Shown: positions 17,866-27,199, counted from the stretch's first letter. The stretch: 64,000 bases of DNA from an uncultured Lachnospiraceae bacterium (GCA_910577045.1 CAJTLB010000001.1:124001-188000), one strand, 5' to 3'. Notes: generated by a model not told the origin, from the sequence alone. Translations and numbers: made by a program.

Positions 17866-19182
17866 ATGGAGTCTATGATAGTAGATGTGCAAAAGTACAA
17901 AAGTCTGGGAGAGAAAAATTATATTAGGAAATTAGGCAGAGTTGTAAAATTAGTAGGGCTTACTATTGAGTCTTTAGGCCCTAGTGCAAGCCTAAATGAT
18001 TTGTGCTTAATTACTTCTAATGAAAATAAAGATCAGGTAGTATATGCAGAGGTGGTAGGTTTCCGGGATAGAATGGTACTTTTAATGCCTTATGGGAATG
18101 TAGAAGGAATTGGGCCAGGCGCGATTGTAGAGAATACAGGGGCACCCTTAAAAGTACCAGTAGGAGAGGAAATGCTTGGCCAAGTCTTAGATGGGTTAGG
18201 GAACCTATTAGATGGTGAGGAGTTGCCTGTAAATGAGTATTACAATGCAGAAGCAGATCCGCCAGATCCAATGAAAAGGGAAATTATTAATGAGATTTTG
18301 CCGCTTGGGGTAAAAGCAGTAGATGGTTTAATGACAGTAGGGAAAGGGCAGAGAATTGGGATTTTTGCAGGAAGTGGCGTAGGGAAAAGTACATTAATGG
18401 GGATGTTTGCTAGAAATACAAAGGCGGATATTAATATTATTGCGCTAATAGGGGAACGTGGAAGAGAAGTAAGGGAATTTATAGAACGGGACCTTGGGGC
18501 AGAAGGCATGGCAAGGAGCATTGTTGTAGTGGCTACTTCTGATAAACCTGCACTAATCCGAAAAAAAGCAGCAAAAACAGCAACAGCATTAGCAGAATAT
18601 TTTAGGGATAAAGGAAAAGATGTTTTGCTTATGATGGATTCTTTAACCCGTTTTTCTATGGCACAAAGAGAAATTGGCCTTGCTTCAGGTGAACCGCCAG
18701 TTTCGAGAGGCTATCCACCTAGTGTTTATTCAGAAATGCCTAAGCTTTTGGAACGGGCAGGGAATTCTGCAAGTGGTTCCATTACGGGATTATATACCGT
18801 ATTGGTAGATGGTGATGATTTTAACGAACCAATTACTGATACAGCAAGAAGTATTTTAGATGGGCATATTATGCTTTCTAGGAAATTAGCACATAAAAAC
18901 CATTATCCAGCAATTGATGTTATGCAGAGTATTTCCCGGTGTATGAGCCAGATAGCAGATCCGGGGCATAAAAAACTTGCTGGGAAAATGAAAAATGTAA
19001 TGGCAACTTATGCAGACGCAGAGGACTTAATAAATATTGGTGCTTATAAATCAGGAAGCAATAAAAATATTGACTATGCTATTGAAAAAATAGAGGAAGT
19101 TAATGCGTTTTTAATGCAGGATGTAGATGAGAAAGTTACCTTTGAAGATATGTTGTTATCATTGCAGGCAATCTTTGAATAG
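17866..19182 (+). CDS. fliI: Flagellum-specific ATP synthase/ATPase FliI
   Basis: Hexameric F1-like ATPase of flagellar type III export. Walker A is GSGVGKST near 169; then IGERGREVREFIERDLG, the Walker B region VLLMMDSLTRF, and GEPPVSRGYPPSVYSE. Length 438 aa is standard. TAGGAG lies close to the ATG at 17866, with another ATG at 17875; which is used is unclear. Confidence 0.97.
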   Translation: MESMIVDVQKYKSLGEKNYIRKLGRVVKLVGLTIESLGPSASLNDLCLITSNENKDQVVYAEVVGFRDRMVLLMPYGNVEGIGPGAIVENTGAPLKVPVGEEMLGQVLDGLGNLLDGEELPVNEYYNAEADPPDPMKREIINEILPLGVKAVDGLMTVGKGQRIGIFAGSGVGKSTLMGMFARNTKADINIIALIGERGREVREFIERDLGAEGMARSIVVVATSDKPALIRKKAAKTATALAEYFRDKGKDVLLMMDSLTRFSMAQREIGLASGEPPVSRGYPPSVYSEMPKLLERAGNSASGSITGLYTVLVDGDDFNEPITDTARSILDGHIMLSRKLAHKNHYPAIDVMQSISRCMSQIADPGHKKLAGKMKNVMATYADAEDLINIGAYKSGSNKNIDYAIEKIEEVNAFLMQDVDEKVTFEDMLLSLQAIFE

Positions 19183-19208
19183 GCTTACATAGATGGAGGA
19201 AGTCTTTC

Positions 19209-19655
19209 ATGCTGAAATTCCGCTATAGTATGCAGGGGATATTGAATTTAAAGTATCGTTTGGAGGATCAGGCAAAAGGTATTTTCGCGGCAGCAAAACA
19301 AAAATATGAGGAAGAAGTAGAAAAATTAACTACATTAAACCAAGAAAAAACCTTATATGAAGAAAATTTAAGGAAACTTATGCTGGGTAGTTTAGATTTC
19401 CATGAGATACAAGCTGTAAAAACAGGAATTATAGCGAAGGAAGATGCCATAAAAAAACAAAGCCGTGTTGTGATGCGCGCAGAACATGAAATGCAGGCAG
19501 CATCTGAGAGGCTAAAAGAGTTAATGGTGGATCGTAAGATGCACGAAACATTGAAAGATAAAGCATTTGAAAATTATCTTCTAGAAATGTCAGGAGAAGA
19601 AAAGAAGGAAACCGATGAGTTGGTAAGCTACCGGTTTAATAACAGGCAGGAGTAG
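19209..19655 (+). CDS. fliJ: Flagellar export chaperone FliJ
   Basis: Coiled-coil stalk protein of the export ATPase. The 148 aa protein is almost entirely charged helix (KYRLEDQAKGIFAAAKQKYE near the N-terminus), as in FliJ, and sits directly after fliI. Sequence conservation in this family is low, so position carries much of the weight. Confidence 0.88.
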   Translation: MLKFRYSMQGILNLKYRLEDQAKGIFAAAKQKYEEEVEKLTTLNQEKTLYEENLRKLMLGSLDFHEIQAVKTGIIAKEDAIKKQSRVVMRAEHEMQAASERLKELMVDRKMHETLKDKAFENYLLEMSGEEKKETDELVSYRFNNRQE

Positions 19656-19662
19656 GATCAGT

Positions 19663-20424
19663 ATGGCTAAGAAAGATAAGAAAAATAAGAGATTAAAAGA
19701 AAACGGAGAGGAATCCGACAGCAAAATTGCGACAGTCATCTTTACGTTGCTGACGATCTTAATCTGGCTGGCAGTATTTGCAGCGCTGATTAAACTGGAT
19801 GTTGGTGGATTTGGAAGTACTGTGCTTCGTCCGTTATTAAAGGATGTGCCTGGAGTAAATTTAATTCTTCCAGCAGCATCTGATAATGAGATTATCGAAA
19901 ATAATAATCACGCATATACTAATTTGGCAGAGGCAGATGCCTATATAAAAGAGCTAGAGGCAAAGATTGCGGCATATGAAGAAGCAAATAATGCAAATAG
20001 TGAGGCATTAGGGGAGTTAAATAGTGAATTAGAGCGTCTGCGTACTTTTGAAGCTGACCAGAAAGCATTCCAGGCAGAAAAAGAACAATATTACCAAGAA
20101 GTCGTATTAGGGAATGGAAAAGAAAATATGCAGTCTTTCCAACAGTGGTATGAAAATATGGATCCTGCCACTGCAGAGGTAATTTATAGGCAGGTATTAG
20201 AACAACTCCAGCTAGATAAAAGGACAGAGGAGTATGCTTCTATTTATAGTTCCATGGATGCGGCAGATGTGGCATTAATTTTCCAAGAAATGACAGGAGA
20301 TTTGGACACGGTTGCCAAAATATTGAATAATATGGATGTAAAGAAAAGAGGGGCTATCATGAGTGCCTTAGCACAGAACGATGCGACATTTGCCGCAAAG
20401 ATTACACAGCTTTTGGCACCTTAA
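19663..20424 (+). CDS. MotE/YlxF-like flagellar protein with MgtE-type N domain
   Basis: Bitopic membrane protein, 253 aa. A Lys-rich cytoplasmic start (KKDKKNKRLKE) leads to one membrane helix near 25-43, a coiled coil (about 85-140) and a C-terminal helical repeat resembling the MgtE intracellular N domain (ENMDPATAEVIYRQVL; MDAADVALIFQEM; KRGAIMSALAQND). Proteins of this kind lie between fliJ and fliK in many Firmicutes; MotE from other phyla acts as a chaperone for the periplasmic part of motility proteins, but no role is shown for this branch. Confidence 0.75.
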   Translation: MAKKDKKNKRLKENGEESDSKIATVIFTLLTILIWLAVFAALIKLDVGGFGSTVLRPLLKDVPGVNLILPAASDNEIIENNNHAYTNLAEADAYIKELEAKIAAYEEANNANSEALGELNSELERLRTFEADQKAFQAEKEQYYQEVVLGNGKENMQSFQQWYENMDPATAEVIYRQVLEQLQLDKRTEEYASIYSSMDAADVALIFQEMTGDLDTVAKILNNMDVKKRGAIMSALAQNDATFAAKITQLLAP

Positions 20425-20460
20425 GATAGAATAAAAGAAAAAAGAAAGGAGGAAATGACA

Positions 20461-21765
20461 ATGGCGTTAATTCAAAACAATGCCACAGAAAAAACCAGTT
20501 TTTTGGATTTTCAAGTATCACAATCCGTAAAAACAGGTGGAGGGGCAGAGTTTGAAAAGGTAATGCAAACTACAAAAGATACACCAACTTCTAATAAGCA
20601 GCTTTCACAGAAAACAGATGTGCATGATGTTGCTAAGAAAACAGATGGCACAGAGACATTAAAAGAGAAACTTGCATCTGTGAATTCAAAAGCACAAGAT
20701 AAAGTGGCTGCTCCTGAAGCAGAGATAAATCCAGAGGAAGTAGTAGAAGTGATAAGTACTTTAATCCAAAACATAAAAGAGCTTCTTTTGGATACTTTCC
20801 AAATAAGTGGAGAAGAGCTTGCTGGGATTATGGAAGAAATGGGAATGACAGATTTAGATTTATTAAATCCAGATTTTATGAATCAATTAACAATTCAGCT
20901 ATCTGGCACAGAAAACCCAATGGATCTTTTATTCCAGCCAGATTTAATGGAAAGCCTTAAAAACCTAAATATGGCAGTAGAGAATTTAAAAGCAGAGACA
21001 TTTGCACCATTACATCTTTCAGAGGAAGAAGTACAAGGAATCTTAGAGACATTACATAATAGTCAGGATGTTCCTGTAGAGGAAATCCCAGTGGTGCAGA
21101 AAGAACAGCCAGTGCTACAAGAAGAGCCAAAAGTTCCTGAGGCAAGGGTAGAGACAGGACAACAGGCAGAGCCAGTTGTAGTCAAAACAGAACAGCTAGA
21201 GGGAGAACAGGCAGATACTGGGGCAGAGGATAAAACAGATGGGCAGCAGCAGATGCACCAGGCAATTAACCCAGTAATGGAAAATTTAAAACAGGCAGTA
21301 GAAGAAGTGCTTCCAGAAGCAGATGCAGAAAATGTAGTAAAGCAGGTAGTGGAGCAAATCCGTGTTTCTGTTAAGGCAGATACTTCATCATTTGAGATGC
21401 AGTTAAACCCAGAACACCTAGGTAAGATTAATTTGCAGGTAGCAGCTAAAAATGGGGTAGTGACAGCCCAGATTGCTACTGAAAATGAAGCTGTTAAGGA
21501 AGCTTTGGAAAGCCAGATTACTGCTTTAAAAGAAAGCTTAAATAATCAAGGGATTAAAGTAGAAGCAGTAGAAGTGACAATAGCAAGCCATGAATTTGAG
21601 CGTAGCCTAGATGATCAGCGTGAACAAGGGCAGCAACAAGAAAACCAGAAAAAGAGATTCCGGTTTGATGTAATGGAAGCAGCAGAGGAAGAATTGACTC
21701 CCGCAGATGCCGTAATGCGTGATATAATGTTGGCAAACGGGAACCAAATGAATATGATGGCATAG
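20461..21765 (+). CDS. fliK: Flagellar hook-length control protein FliK
   Basis: Exported ruler that switches export specificity when the hook is complete. A long low-complexity polar region (Gln/Glu/Val/Pro-rich near 200-290) is followed by the conserved C-terminal domain (MQLNPEHLGKINLQVAAKNG near 320; NNQGIKVEAVEVTIA). AGGAGG at 20447-20452 favours the ATG at 20461 over the one at 20455. Length 434 aa is within the family range. Confidence 0.9.
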   Translation: MALIQNNATEKTSFLDFQVSQSVKTGGGAEFEKVMQTTKDTPTSNKQLSQKTDVHDVAKKTDGTETLKEKLASVNSKAQDKVAAPEAEINPEEVVEVISTLIQNIKELLLDTFQISGEELAGIMEEMGMTDLDLLNPDFMNQLTIQLSGTENPMDLLFQPDLMESLKNLNMAVENLKAETFAPLHLSEEEVQGILETLHNSQDVPVEEIPVVQKEQPVLQEEPKVPEARVETGQQAEPVVVKTEQLEGEQADTGAEDKTDGQQQMHQAINPVMENLKQAVEEVLPEADAENVVKQVVEQIRVSVKADTSSFEMQLNPEHLGKINLQVAAKNGVVTAQIATENEAVKEALESQITALKESLNNQGIKVEAVEVTIASHEFERSLDDQREQGQQQENQKKRFRFDVMEAAEEELTPADAVMRDIMLANGNQMNMMA

Positions 21766-21805
21766 AAATAGAATAAATTGTAGGATTTATTTAGAAAGGA
21801 GAATT

Positions 21806-22693
21806 ATGGCAGGAGTAGCAGGAATAGATGATATTAATTTATGGGCGCCAGTCAATCCAGATGGTTCTATAAACCAGGTGGGAACCCCAGATAATAATAG
21901 AGAAGAGACAAAAGGAACCAGTAAATTAGGGAAAGATGCGTTTTTAAACCTTTTAGTAGCACAGATGAAATACCAAGATCCATTAAACCCAACTTCTGAT
22001 ACAGAATGGATTGCACAAATGGCTACCTTTTCTACTTTAGAGGAAATGCAGAATATGAATACTACTATGGGGAATTCACAGGCATTAAGTTTAGTAGGAA
22101 AAACAGTATTGATTAATTCTAATGATAAGTTGGTAGGTGGCAAGGTAGATTATGTAGTAATGCAGGGTGGCAAAGCATATTTAGCTGTAAATGAAAAGTT
22201 ATATTCCATTGATGATTTGGATACTGTGGCAAGTGAAGAATACTTAAAGAAACTGGAAGAGGCAGGTACAGTAAATAAGCCAGAAGTAGATAAGCCAGAA
22301 GAGGATAAGGAAGAGGATAAAACGGATCCAGATAAAACAGATCCAGATAAGGAAGAGGATAAAACGGATGCCCAGAAGATTTTAGATTCCTTGACAGGGC
22401 TTGGAACAAAATTAGATGCAATGGGCGATGCAATAACAAAAGCAGCGGAGTCTATGGTAGATGCGGCAGATGTCATTTCTGGAATGGCAGATAGTAGGGA
22501 AGCAGCTTCTACTAGAGAAGAGGCAGAACACTTTGTTTCTGGAAGTAGTGAAAACAAAGGTACAACAGAAAATGTGGTAGAAAATACTACAACAACAGGG
22601 ACAGTTGGTACAGATATAAAGGCAGAAGAGGAAGAAACCACAGAAAATGTGGAGACAGAAAATTCTGTGGAACAAAATATAACAACAGAATAA
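21806..22693 (+). CDS. flgD: Hook assembly protein FlgD with unusual C-terminal extension
   Basis: Scaffold cap needed for hook assembly. The conserved N-terminal domain is clear (KDAFLNLLVAQMKYQDPLNP near 46, TFSTLEEMQNMN). Residues 1-150 are FlgD-like, but what follows is not: an acidic Lys/Asp/Glu/Pro repeat at about 155-192 (encoded by a 19-base unit repeated at 22309 and 22351), a short helical part, and a Thr/Glu/Val-rich tail. The usual Ig-like/Tudor-like FlgD C-terminus is not recognisable. The gene carries AGAAAGGAG before ATG. Confidence 0.88.
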   Translation: MAGVAGIDDINLWAPVNPDGSINQVGTPDNNREETKGTSKLGKDAFLNLLVAQMKYQDPLNPTSDTEWIAQMATFSTLEEMQNMNTTMGNSQALSLVGKTVLINSNDKLVGGKVDYVVMQGGKAYLAVNEKLYSIDDLDTVASEEYLKKLEEAGTVNKPEVDKPEEDKEEDKTDPDKTDPDKEEDKTDAQKILDSLTGLGTKLDAMGDAITKAAESMVDAADVISGMADSREAASTREEAEHFVSGSSENKGTTENVVENTTTTGTVGTDIKAEEEETTENVETENSVEQNITTE

Positions 22694-22717
22694 AAAGCAG
22701 AATAAGGGGAGACAGAT

Positions 22718-23125
22718 ATGGAATTACAGCCAAATTTTCCCTCCATTCAGCAAGTGGCAAATCAGTACTTAGGTTTACAGACAGAAAGGAAGGATTTGCA
22801 GAAAGGACAGGGATCGTCCTTTGAAGAAATCTTAAGGCAGAAACAAAAAGAACAGGTTGGGGAGCTGAAATTTTCAAAACATGCAGGACAACGGTTATCC
22901 CAGCGGGATATTAGCCTTACAGAGAGTCAAAGAAAGCGTTTGGAGGATGGAACCGGGAAAGCGCGTGAAAAAGGAATGAAAGAGTCACTGGTTATGGTAG
23001 ATGGCTTGGCATTTATTGTAAATGTCAAGAGCAATACAGTAGTTACTGCGTTAAGTTTAAAAGATAGCAGTACAGGAAGTGACGAAGCAGTATTTACTAA
23101 TATTGATGGAGCTGTAATAATATAG
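22718..23125 (+). CDS. TIGR02530-type flagellar operon protein
   Basis: Small soluble protein of 135 aa found between flgD and flgE in many Firmicutes. The core FSKHAGQRLSQRDISLTESQ near 50 and LVMVDGLAFIVNVKSNTVVT near 90 identify the family. Its function is unknown to me; position suggests a part in hook assembly. Confidence 0.82.
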   Translation: MELQPNFPSIQQVANQYLGLQTERKDLQKGQGSSFEEILRQKQKEQVGELKFSKHAGQRLSQRDISLTESQRKRLEDGTGKAREKGMKESLVMVDGLAFIVNVKSNTVVTALSLKDSSTGSDEAVFTNIDGAVII

Positions 23126-23146
23126 CCGGACCGAAGAGGAGGCTTT

Positions 23147-23209
23147 ATGTCCCTGAATGGCAGAAGGGACAGCTTACAGCGGTATATAAGGAGGTCATTT
23201 ATACTATGA
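23147..23209 (+). CDS. Putative 20-residue leader ORF coupled to flgE
   Basis: An ATG with its own strong site (GAGGAGG at 23135-23142) opens a basic peptide of 20 codons (MSLNGRRDSLQRY...) whose TGA overlaps the flgE ATG as ATGA. The flgE ribosome site lies inside it, and it contains an inverted repeat TCCCT/AGGGA (23150-23168). Translation of this ORF could expose or block flgE initiation. It could also be chance; no homology is known. Confidence 0.35.
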   Translation: MSLNGRRDSLQRYIRRSFIL

Positions 23210-24726
23210 TGCGTTCATTGTTTTCCGGTGTATCCGGATTGAAGGTTCATCAGACAAAGATGGATGTTATTGGTAATAATATTGCCAATGTAAATACAGT
23301 AGGCTTTAAATCAAGCTCTGTTACCTTCAGCGATATTTTTTACCAGACAACACAGTCAGCCAGCGGCCCTAATGCTGCAACTGGCGCAGGCGGGCAGAAT
23401 GCAAGGCAGATAGGCCTTGGATCAACCTTGGGTTCTATTTCTGTAAATATAACTGGGCCGGGCGGTTCCCAAAGGACAGATAACCCATTTGACTTAATGA
23501 TTAATGGGGATGCATTTTTTATTTTAAATAAAGGCGGAACTAATTATTTTACAAAAGCAGGGAACTTTACAGTAGATGAAGCAGGGACATTAGTAAATTC
23601 AGCAGGTTATCCGGTTATGGGATGGCAGGCAGATGCAGAGGGTGGAATTAAAAAAGACAGAGTAAGTGCGCTGCATGTAATGGCAGAAGAGAATATGAAG
23701 GCTTCCCCAGCAGCAACAACACAGAGTACTTTCTTTGGTAATATTAATTCAGAGGATGAAGCATTTACAAAATCAGATAAGAAGGATCGTTATGTTCCGC
23801 TACAAATGCAGTTTTATGATGCATTGGGATATGAATATACAGCACAATTCCATATCCGTGAAAAGATGGATAATACAGGCGCAAAACTAAGCGGCCAGTA
23901 TACAGTAGATTTAGCTACTATTACAAAAGATGGTACAGTTCTTGTTGATTGTAAGGAGGATGCCAATAATGCTTCTGGAATGGATTATTCTGGAAGTGGA
24001 TTTACACAATTAACAATAGCATTTAATACTACAAAAACAACACAATATTATGATCCTACAAATAATTCACTGATAGCAGCTCCTACAGATGCGCAAAAAG
24101 CTACTGCAATTAAAGTAGAACCAGGTGGGATTATTCCAGGGCAGGGTACTGCAGGCACACCGGGAAATGCTTTAGCTGGATTTAGTACAACGCTTGCTTT
24201 TGCCGGAACAGGAGCACTTACTCCTGATCCAGCAGATGCTTTTGCTGCAGCAGGTGATGAAAATGGGCAGCTTAAAATTGATTTTTCCCAGCTTACCAAT
24301 TATGGTGCAACATCTGATGTGGATTCTGCAAGAGGAATTGATGGGATAGGAAAAGGTAAGGCTGTTGGTTCCATGTCCAGCCTTGGCATACAGACAGATG
24401 GAAAAATTGTTGCTGCTTATAGCAACGGTGATACAAGGATATTGGGACAAATTGCCGTAGCGAATTTTGCTAATGCAGCAGGCCTTGAAAAAGTCGGGGA
24501 AAACCTGTATGCGGAAACCTTAAACTCAGGTTCTTTTAATGGAATTGGGGAAGATATTACAGCAAATGGAGATAAATTCTCTACAGGTGTATTAGAAATG
24601 TCCAATGTAGACTTATCCACAGAATTTGTAGAAATGATTACAACACAAAGAGGGTTCCAGGCGAATTCAAGAATTATTACTGTATCAGATTCAATGCTGG
24701 AAGAATTAATTAATCTGAAGCGATAA
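23206..24726 (+). CDS. flgE: Flagellar hook protein FlgE
   Basis: Hook subunit, exported. The N-terminus MMRSLFSGVSGLKVHQTKMD with NNIANVNTVGFKSSSVTFSD and the C-terminus (TTQRGFQANSRIITVSDSML) are the conserved rod/hook helices; the middle (about 150-400) forms the variable outer domains. Length 506 aa suits a Gram-positive hook. AAGGAGGTC stands 9 bases before the ATG. A strong hairpin follows the stop. FlgE-type rather than FlgG because of length and place. Confidence 0.94.
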   Translation: MMRSLFSGVSGLKVHQTKMDVIGNNIANVNTVGFKSSSVTFSDIFYQTTQSASGPNAATGAGGQNARQIGLGSTLGSISVNITGPGGSQRTDNPFDLMINGDAFFILNKGGTNYFTKAGNFTVDEAGTLVNSAGYPVMGWQADAEGGIKKDRVSALHVMAEENMKASPAATTQSTFFGNINSEDEAFTKSDKKDRYVPLQMQFYDALGYEYTAQFHIREKMDNTGAKLSGQYTVDLATITKDGTVLVDCKEDANNASGMDYSGSGFTQLTIAFNTTKTTQYYDPTNNSLIAAPTDAQKATAIKVEPGGIIPGQGTAGTPGNALAGFSTTLAFAGTGALTPDPADAFAAAGDENGQLKIDFSQLTNYGATSDVDSARGIDGIGKGKAVGSMSSLGIQTDGKIVAAYSNGDTRILGQIAVANFANAAGLEKVGENLYAETLNSGSFNGIGEDITANGDKFSTGVLEMSNVDLSTEFVEMITTQRGFQANSRIITVSDSMLEELINLKR

Positions 24727-24737
24727 GTAGGTGCCAT

Positions 24738-24762
24738 GGGTGGCAGGTTCTGCCACCCTTTT
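24738..24762 (+). terminator. Strong terminator-like hairpin between flgE and flbD
   Basis: A perfect 9-bp GC-rich stem (GGGTGGCAG / CTGCCACCC) with loop GTT and a short TTTT run begins 12 bp after the flgE stop. It lies inside the operon, so it may cause partial termination or protect flgE mRNA. Confidence 0.75.
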
Positions 24763-24802
24763 GGTGTCACCCGGCATAATAGAGGGGGATTACAGAGTAT
24801 AT

Positions 24803-25000
24803 ATGATTGAGGTTACAAAATTGAATGGAGAGAAAATCGATATCAATTCGGATTTGGTGGAAATTATTGAGGAAACACCCGATACGGTTTTAACATTTTC
24901 ATCTGGAAAAAAAATAATTGTCAAAGAAAGTAGACAAGAGGTAAGAAATTTAGTAATATTATATAAGCAGGCATGTTATATGCCACCTCATAATGAGTGA
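24803..25000 (+). CDS. flbD: Flagellar protein FlbD
   Basis: Small protein (65 aa) of unknown function found after flgE in many bacteria; not the Caulobacter regulator of the same name. The signature MIEVTKLNGEKIDINSDLVE and IEETPDTVLTFSSGKKIIV fit. The ATG at 24803 gives this standard opening; a longer frame from 24731 would run through the hairpin. Confidence 0.88.
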   Translation: MIEVTKLNGEKIDINSDLVEIIEETPDTVLTFSSGKKIIVKESRQEVRNLVILYKQACYMPPHNE

Positions 25001-25068
25001 GGGATACAGAAACATAAAGATAGAAAAAAATAGTAATTTTACATAAATAAACAGGCAGGTGGACAAGG

Positions 25069-25866
25069 ATGGATATTGCTACAATAATTGGTTTGGTCTT
25101 AGGTGTTTTCTTCGTTATACTAGGTATTATTACCGGCCCAGATGGGGTTGCAAGTTTTGAGAATTTCTGGGACCTAGTTTCCGTATTTATTACAATGGGA
25201 GGTTCTATTTCAGAAATTCTGACCTCAAATACAATACAAACCTTTGTAAATGGATTAAAAGGGTTTACGCTTGCAATTAAAGGCGTAAAATTTGATGAGG
25301 CGGATATTATCCGAAATATTATTAACCTTTCTAATGTAGCCCGTAAGGAAGGGCTTCTGGCTTTGGAAGAAGCAGCAAATAATATGGAAGATGAGTTTAT
25401 TAAGAAGGGAATCCTTCTGATTGTTGATGGAACTGATCCAGAGTTGGTACGTGGTATTATGGAGACAGAACTTTCTTGTACAGAGGATCGTCATGCAGAG
25501 GTTATTGGTTTTTGGGATAACTTAGGAGCAATGGGCCCTGCATGGGGTATGATTGGTACTTTGATTGGATTGGTAAATATGTTAAAGAAATTGGATGATA
25601 TTAGTTCAGTAGGACCAAATATGGCAACAGCCCTTTTAACCACTTTGTATGGTTCCCTTATTGCAAACTGGTTGTGTACCCCTGTTTCTAATAAGTTAAA
25701 AGCAAATAATGCACTAGAAGTAAAAATGAAACAGGTCATGATAGAGGGTATCCTATCGATACAGGCAGGTGAGAACCCTCGTGTAATAGAAGAAAAATTG
25801 AAATCCTTCTTATCACCAAAACAGCGTGAAGGAGTTTCTGAACAGCAAGGTGCAGGAGGTGAATAA
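25069..25866 (+). CDS. motA: Flagellar stator protein MotA
   Basis: Membrane stator subunit that converts ion flow to torque. Four membrane helices are visible (about 3-20, 35-52, 152-172, 182-205), with conserved GPAWGMIGTLIGLV carrying the key Pro and GSLIANW. Length 265 aa is standard. GCAGGTGG precedes the ATG. motB begins 2 bp after the stop. Confidence 0.95.
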   Translation: MDIATIIGLVLGVFFVILGIITGPDGVASFENFWDLVSVFITMGGSISEILTSNTIQTFVNGLKGFTLAIKGVKFDEADIIRNIINLSNVARKEGLLALEEAANNMEDEFIKKGILLIVDGTDPELVRGIMETELSCTEDRHAEVIGFWDNLGAMGPAWGMIGTLIGLVNMLKKLDDISSVGPNMATALLTTLYGSLIANWLCTPVSNKLKANNALEVKMKQVMIEGILSIQAGENPRVIEEKLKSFLSPKQREGVSEQQGAGGE

Positions 25867-25868
25867 AG

Positions 25869-26666
25869 ATGGCTAGAGAGAAGAAAGAAATGGCAGGGCC
25901 GCCACCACCGGCGGCGTGGATGAGTACATTCAGTGATTTAATGAACTTGCTACTTTGTTTCTTTGTATTATTGTTTTCCTTATCTTCTGTAGATGAGGAA
26001 AAATTTAAAGAACTTGCTGCTTCCTTTGCTTCTAGTTTTAGTATTTTCCCAGCAGGGGCTACGGCGATTGGCGATGGTATTTTAATTTCAAACGGGGTAA
26101 GCCAATTAAATGAACTAAGTGAATATTTTAGCAGCATGGGTTTAAGCGAAGAAGGCGATATGGAACAGACCATAGAATCTGTAAAGGCAGAGATTGAAAG
26201 AGAAAATTTAGAGAAATCAGAAGCTATGGCAGAGGAAATTGAAGATGCCTTGTTAGACCAAGAAATTGAAGGGATTGATGTAGATTTTACATCCCAGTAT
26301 GTGCAGCTTCAAATGAATGGCGCGCTTTTGTTTGATTCTGGAAGAGCAGTATTAAAAGATGAAGCAAAGCAAGTTTTGAATAAAATAGGGGATATTCTTC
26401 TGGGTTATTCAGATAATTTAATAGAAGTAATCGGACATACGGATAATGTGCCAATTTCTACTAGCCAGTTTCGGGATAATATGGATCTTTCCTATTATCG
26501 TGCCCGTGCCGTAATGGATTATCTTCTGGATGAAAAAGAAATTCCAAGAGAATGTATACAGACATCTGGCCGGGGCGAAGATGCACCAATAGCCTCTAAT
26601 GATACAGCAGAGGGAAGGGCATTGAACCGAAGGGTAGAAATTCGGATATATCGTGCGATAGAGTAA
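25869..26666 (+). CDS. motB: Flagellar stator protein MotB
   Basis: Stator subunit with one membrane helix and peptidoglycan-binding OmpA domain. The helix WMSTFSDLMNLLLCFFVLLF holds the ion-binding Asp23. The plug/linker follows, then the OmpA-like domain with VIGHTDNVPIS near 186 and NRRVEIRI at the end. Its ribosome site GGAGGTGA is inside the motA end. Ion type (proton or sodium) cannot be read with certainty. Confidence 0.95.
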   Translation: MAREKKEMAGPPPPAAWMSTFSDLMNLLLCFFVLLFSLSSVDEEKFKELAASFASSFSIFPAGATAIGDGILISNGVSQLNELSEYFSSMGLSEEGDMEQTIESVKAEIERENLEKSEAMAEEIEDALLDQEIEGIDVDFTSQYVQLQMNGALLFDSGRAVLKDEAKQVLNKIGDILLGYSDNLIEVIGHTDNVPISTSQFRDNMDLSYYRARAVMDYLLDEKEIPRECIQTSGRGEDAPIASNDTAEGRALNRRVEIRIYRAIE

Positions 26667-26677
26667 GGAGAAGAAGG

Positions 26678-27199
26678 ATGAAAAAGAGTTTAATCAATAT
26701 TATGACTTTGGCATTAAGCGTAGCCAATATGGTGCTGATGATTATTCTGGTGTTTGCGATAGTCCCAACTATGAATAATATGAATAACCTAATAACAACT
26801 ATCTGTACGGCAATTGACCTAGAAACAGCAAATTCTGGTCCGATTACATCAAGTAATATTGCAATAGATGACATTGGAGTTTATAATATTAATGATGAGT
26901 TTATGACAAGTTTAAAGTCCAATGGAGATGGAAAACAACATTATATGATGTATAAGGTGACAATTTCTATGAATAAGAAGCATGAAGATTTTGCTACTTA
27001 TGGTTCTAGTGAAGCATTGTTGGAAAGAGAAGGATTAATCCGGGCACATATTCAAAATGTAGTTGCTTCTTATACCATAGATGAGGTAGAACCAAAATCG
27101 GAAGAAATACGAAAAGAGACACTAGAATCCTTACAGAATCTTTTTGGTGGTTCTAATTTTATAATTGATGTGTCCTTTATAGACATTAAATACCAATAA
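26678..27199 (+). CDS. fliL: Flagellar basal body-associated protein FliL
   Basis: Bitopic protein near the stators. One N-terminal membrane helix (about 10-31) and an extracytoplasmic stomatin-like domain whose C-terminus (LESLQNLFGGSNFIIDVSF) ends as FliL proteins do, with position between motB and fliM. Primary sequence conservation is low; 173 aa is within range. Confidence 0.82.
   Translation: MKKSLINIMTLALSVANMVLMIILVFAIVPTMNNMNNLITTICTAIDLETANSGPITSSNIAIDDIGVYNINDEFMTSLKSNGDGKQHYMMYKVTISMNKKHEDFATYGSSEALLEREGLIRAHIQNVVASYTIDEVEPKSEEIRKETLESLQNLFGGSNFIIDVSFIDIKYQ

Noticed and set aside
22309..22369. Possible CRISPR-like repeats in flgD
   Set aside because: Only two copies of 19 bases, in frame, encoding protein repeats; no spacers or cas genes.
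22150..22746. Long minus-strand frame of 198 codons opposite flgD
   Set aside because: It is the antisense shadow of the acidic and Thr-rich flgD tail, Ser/Val/Phe-rich, with no ribosome site or family features.
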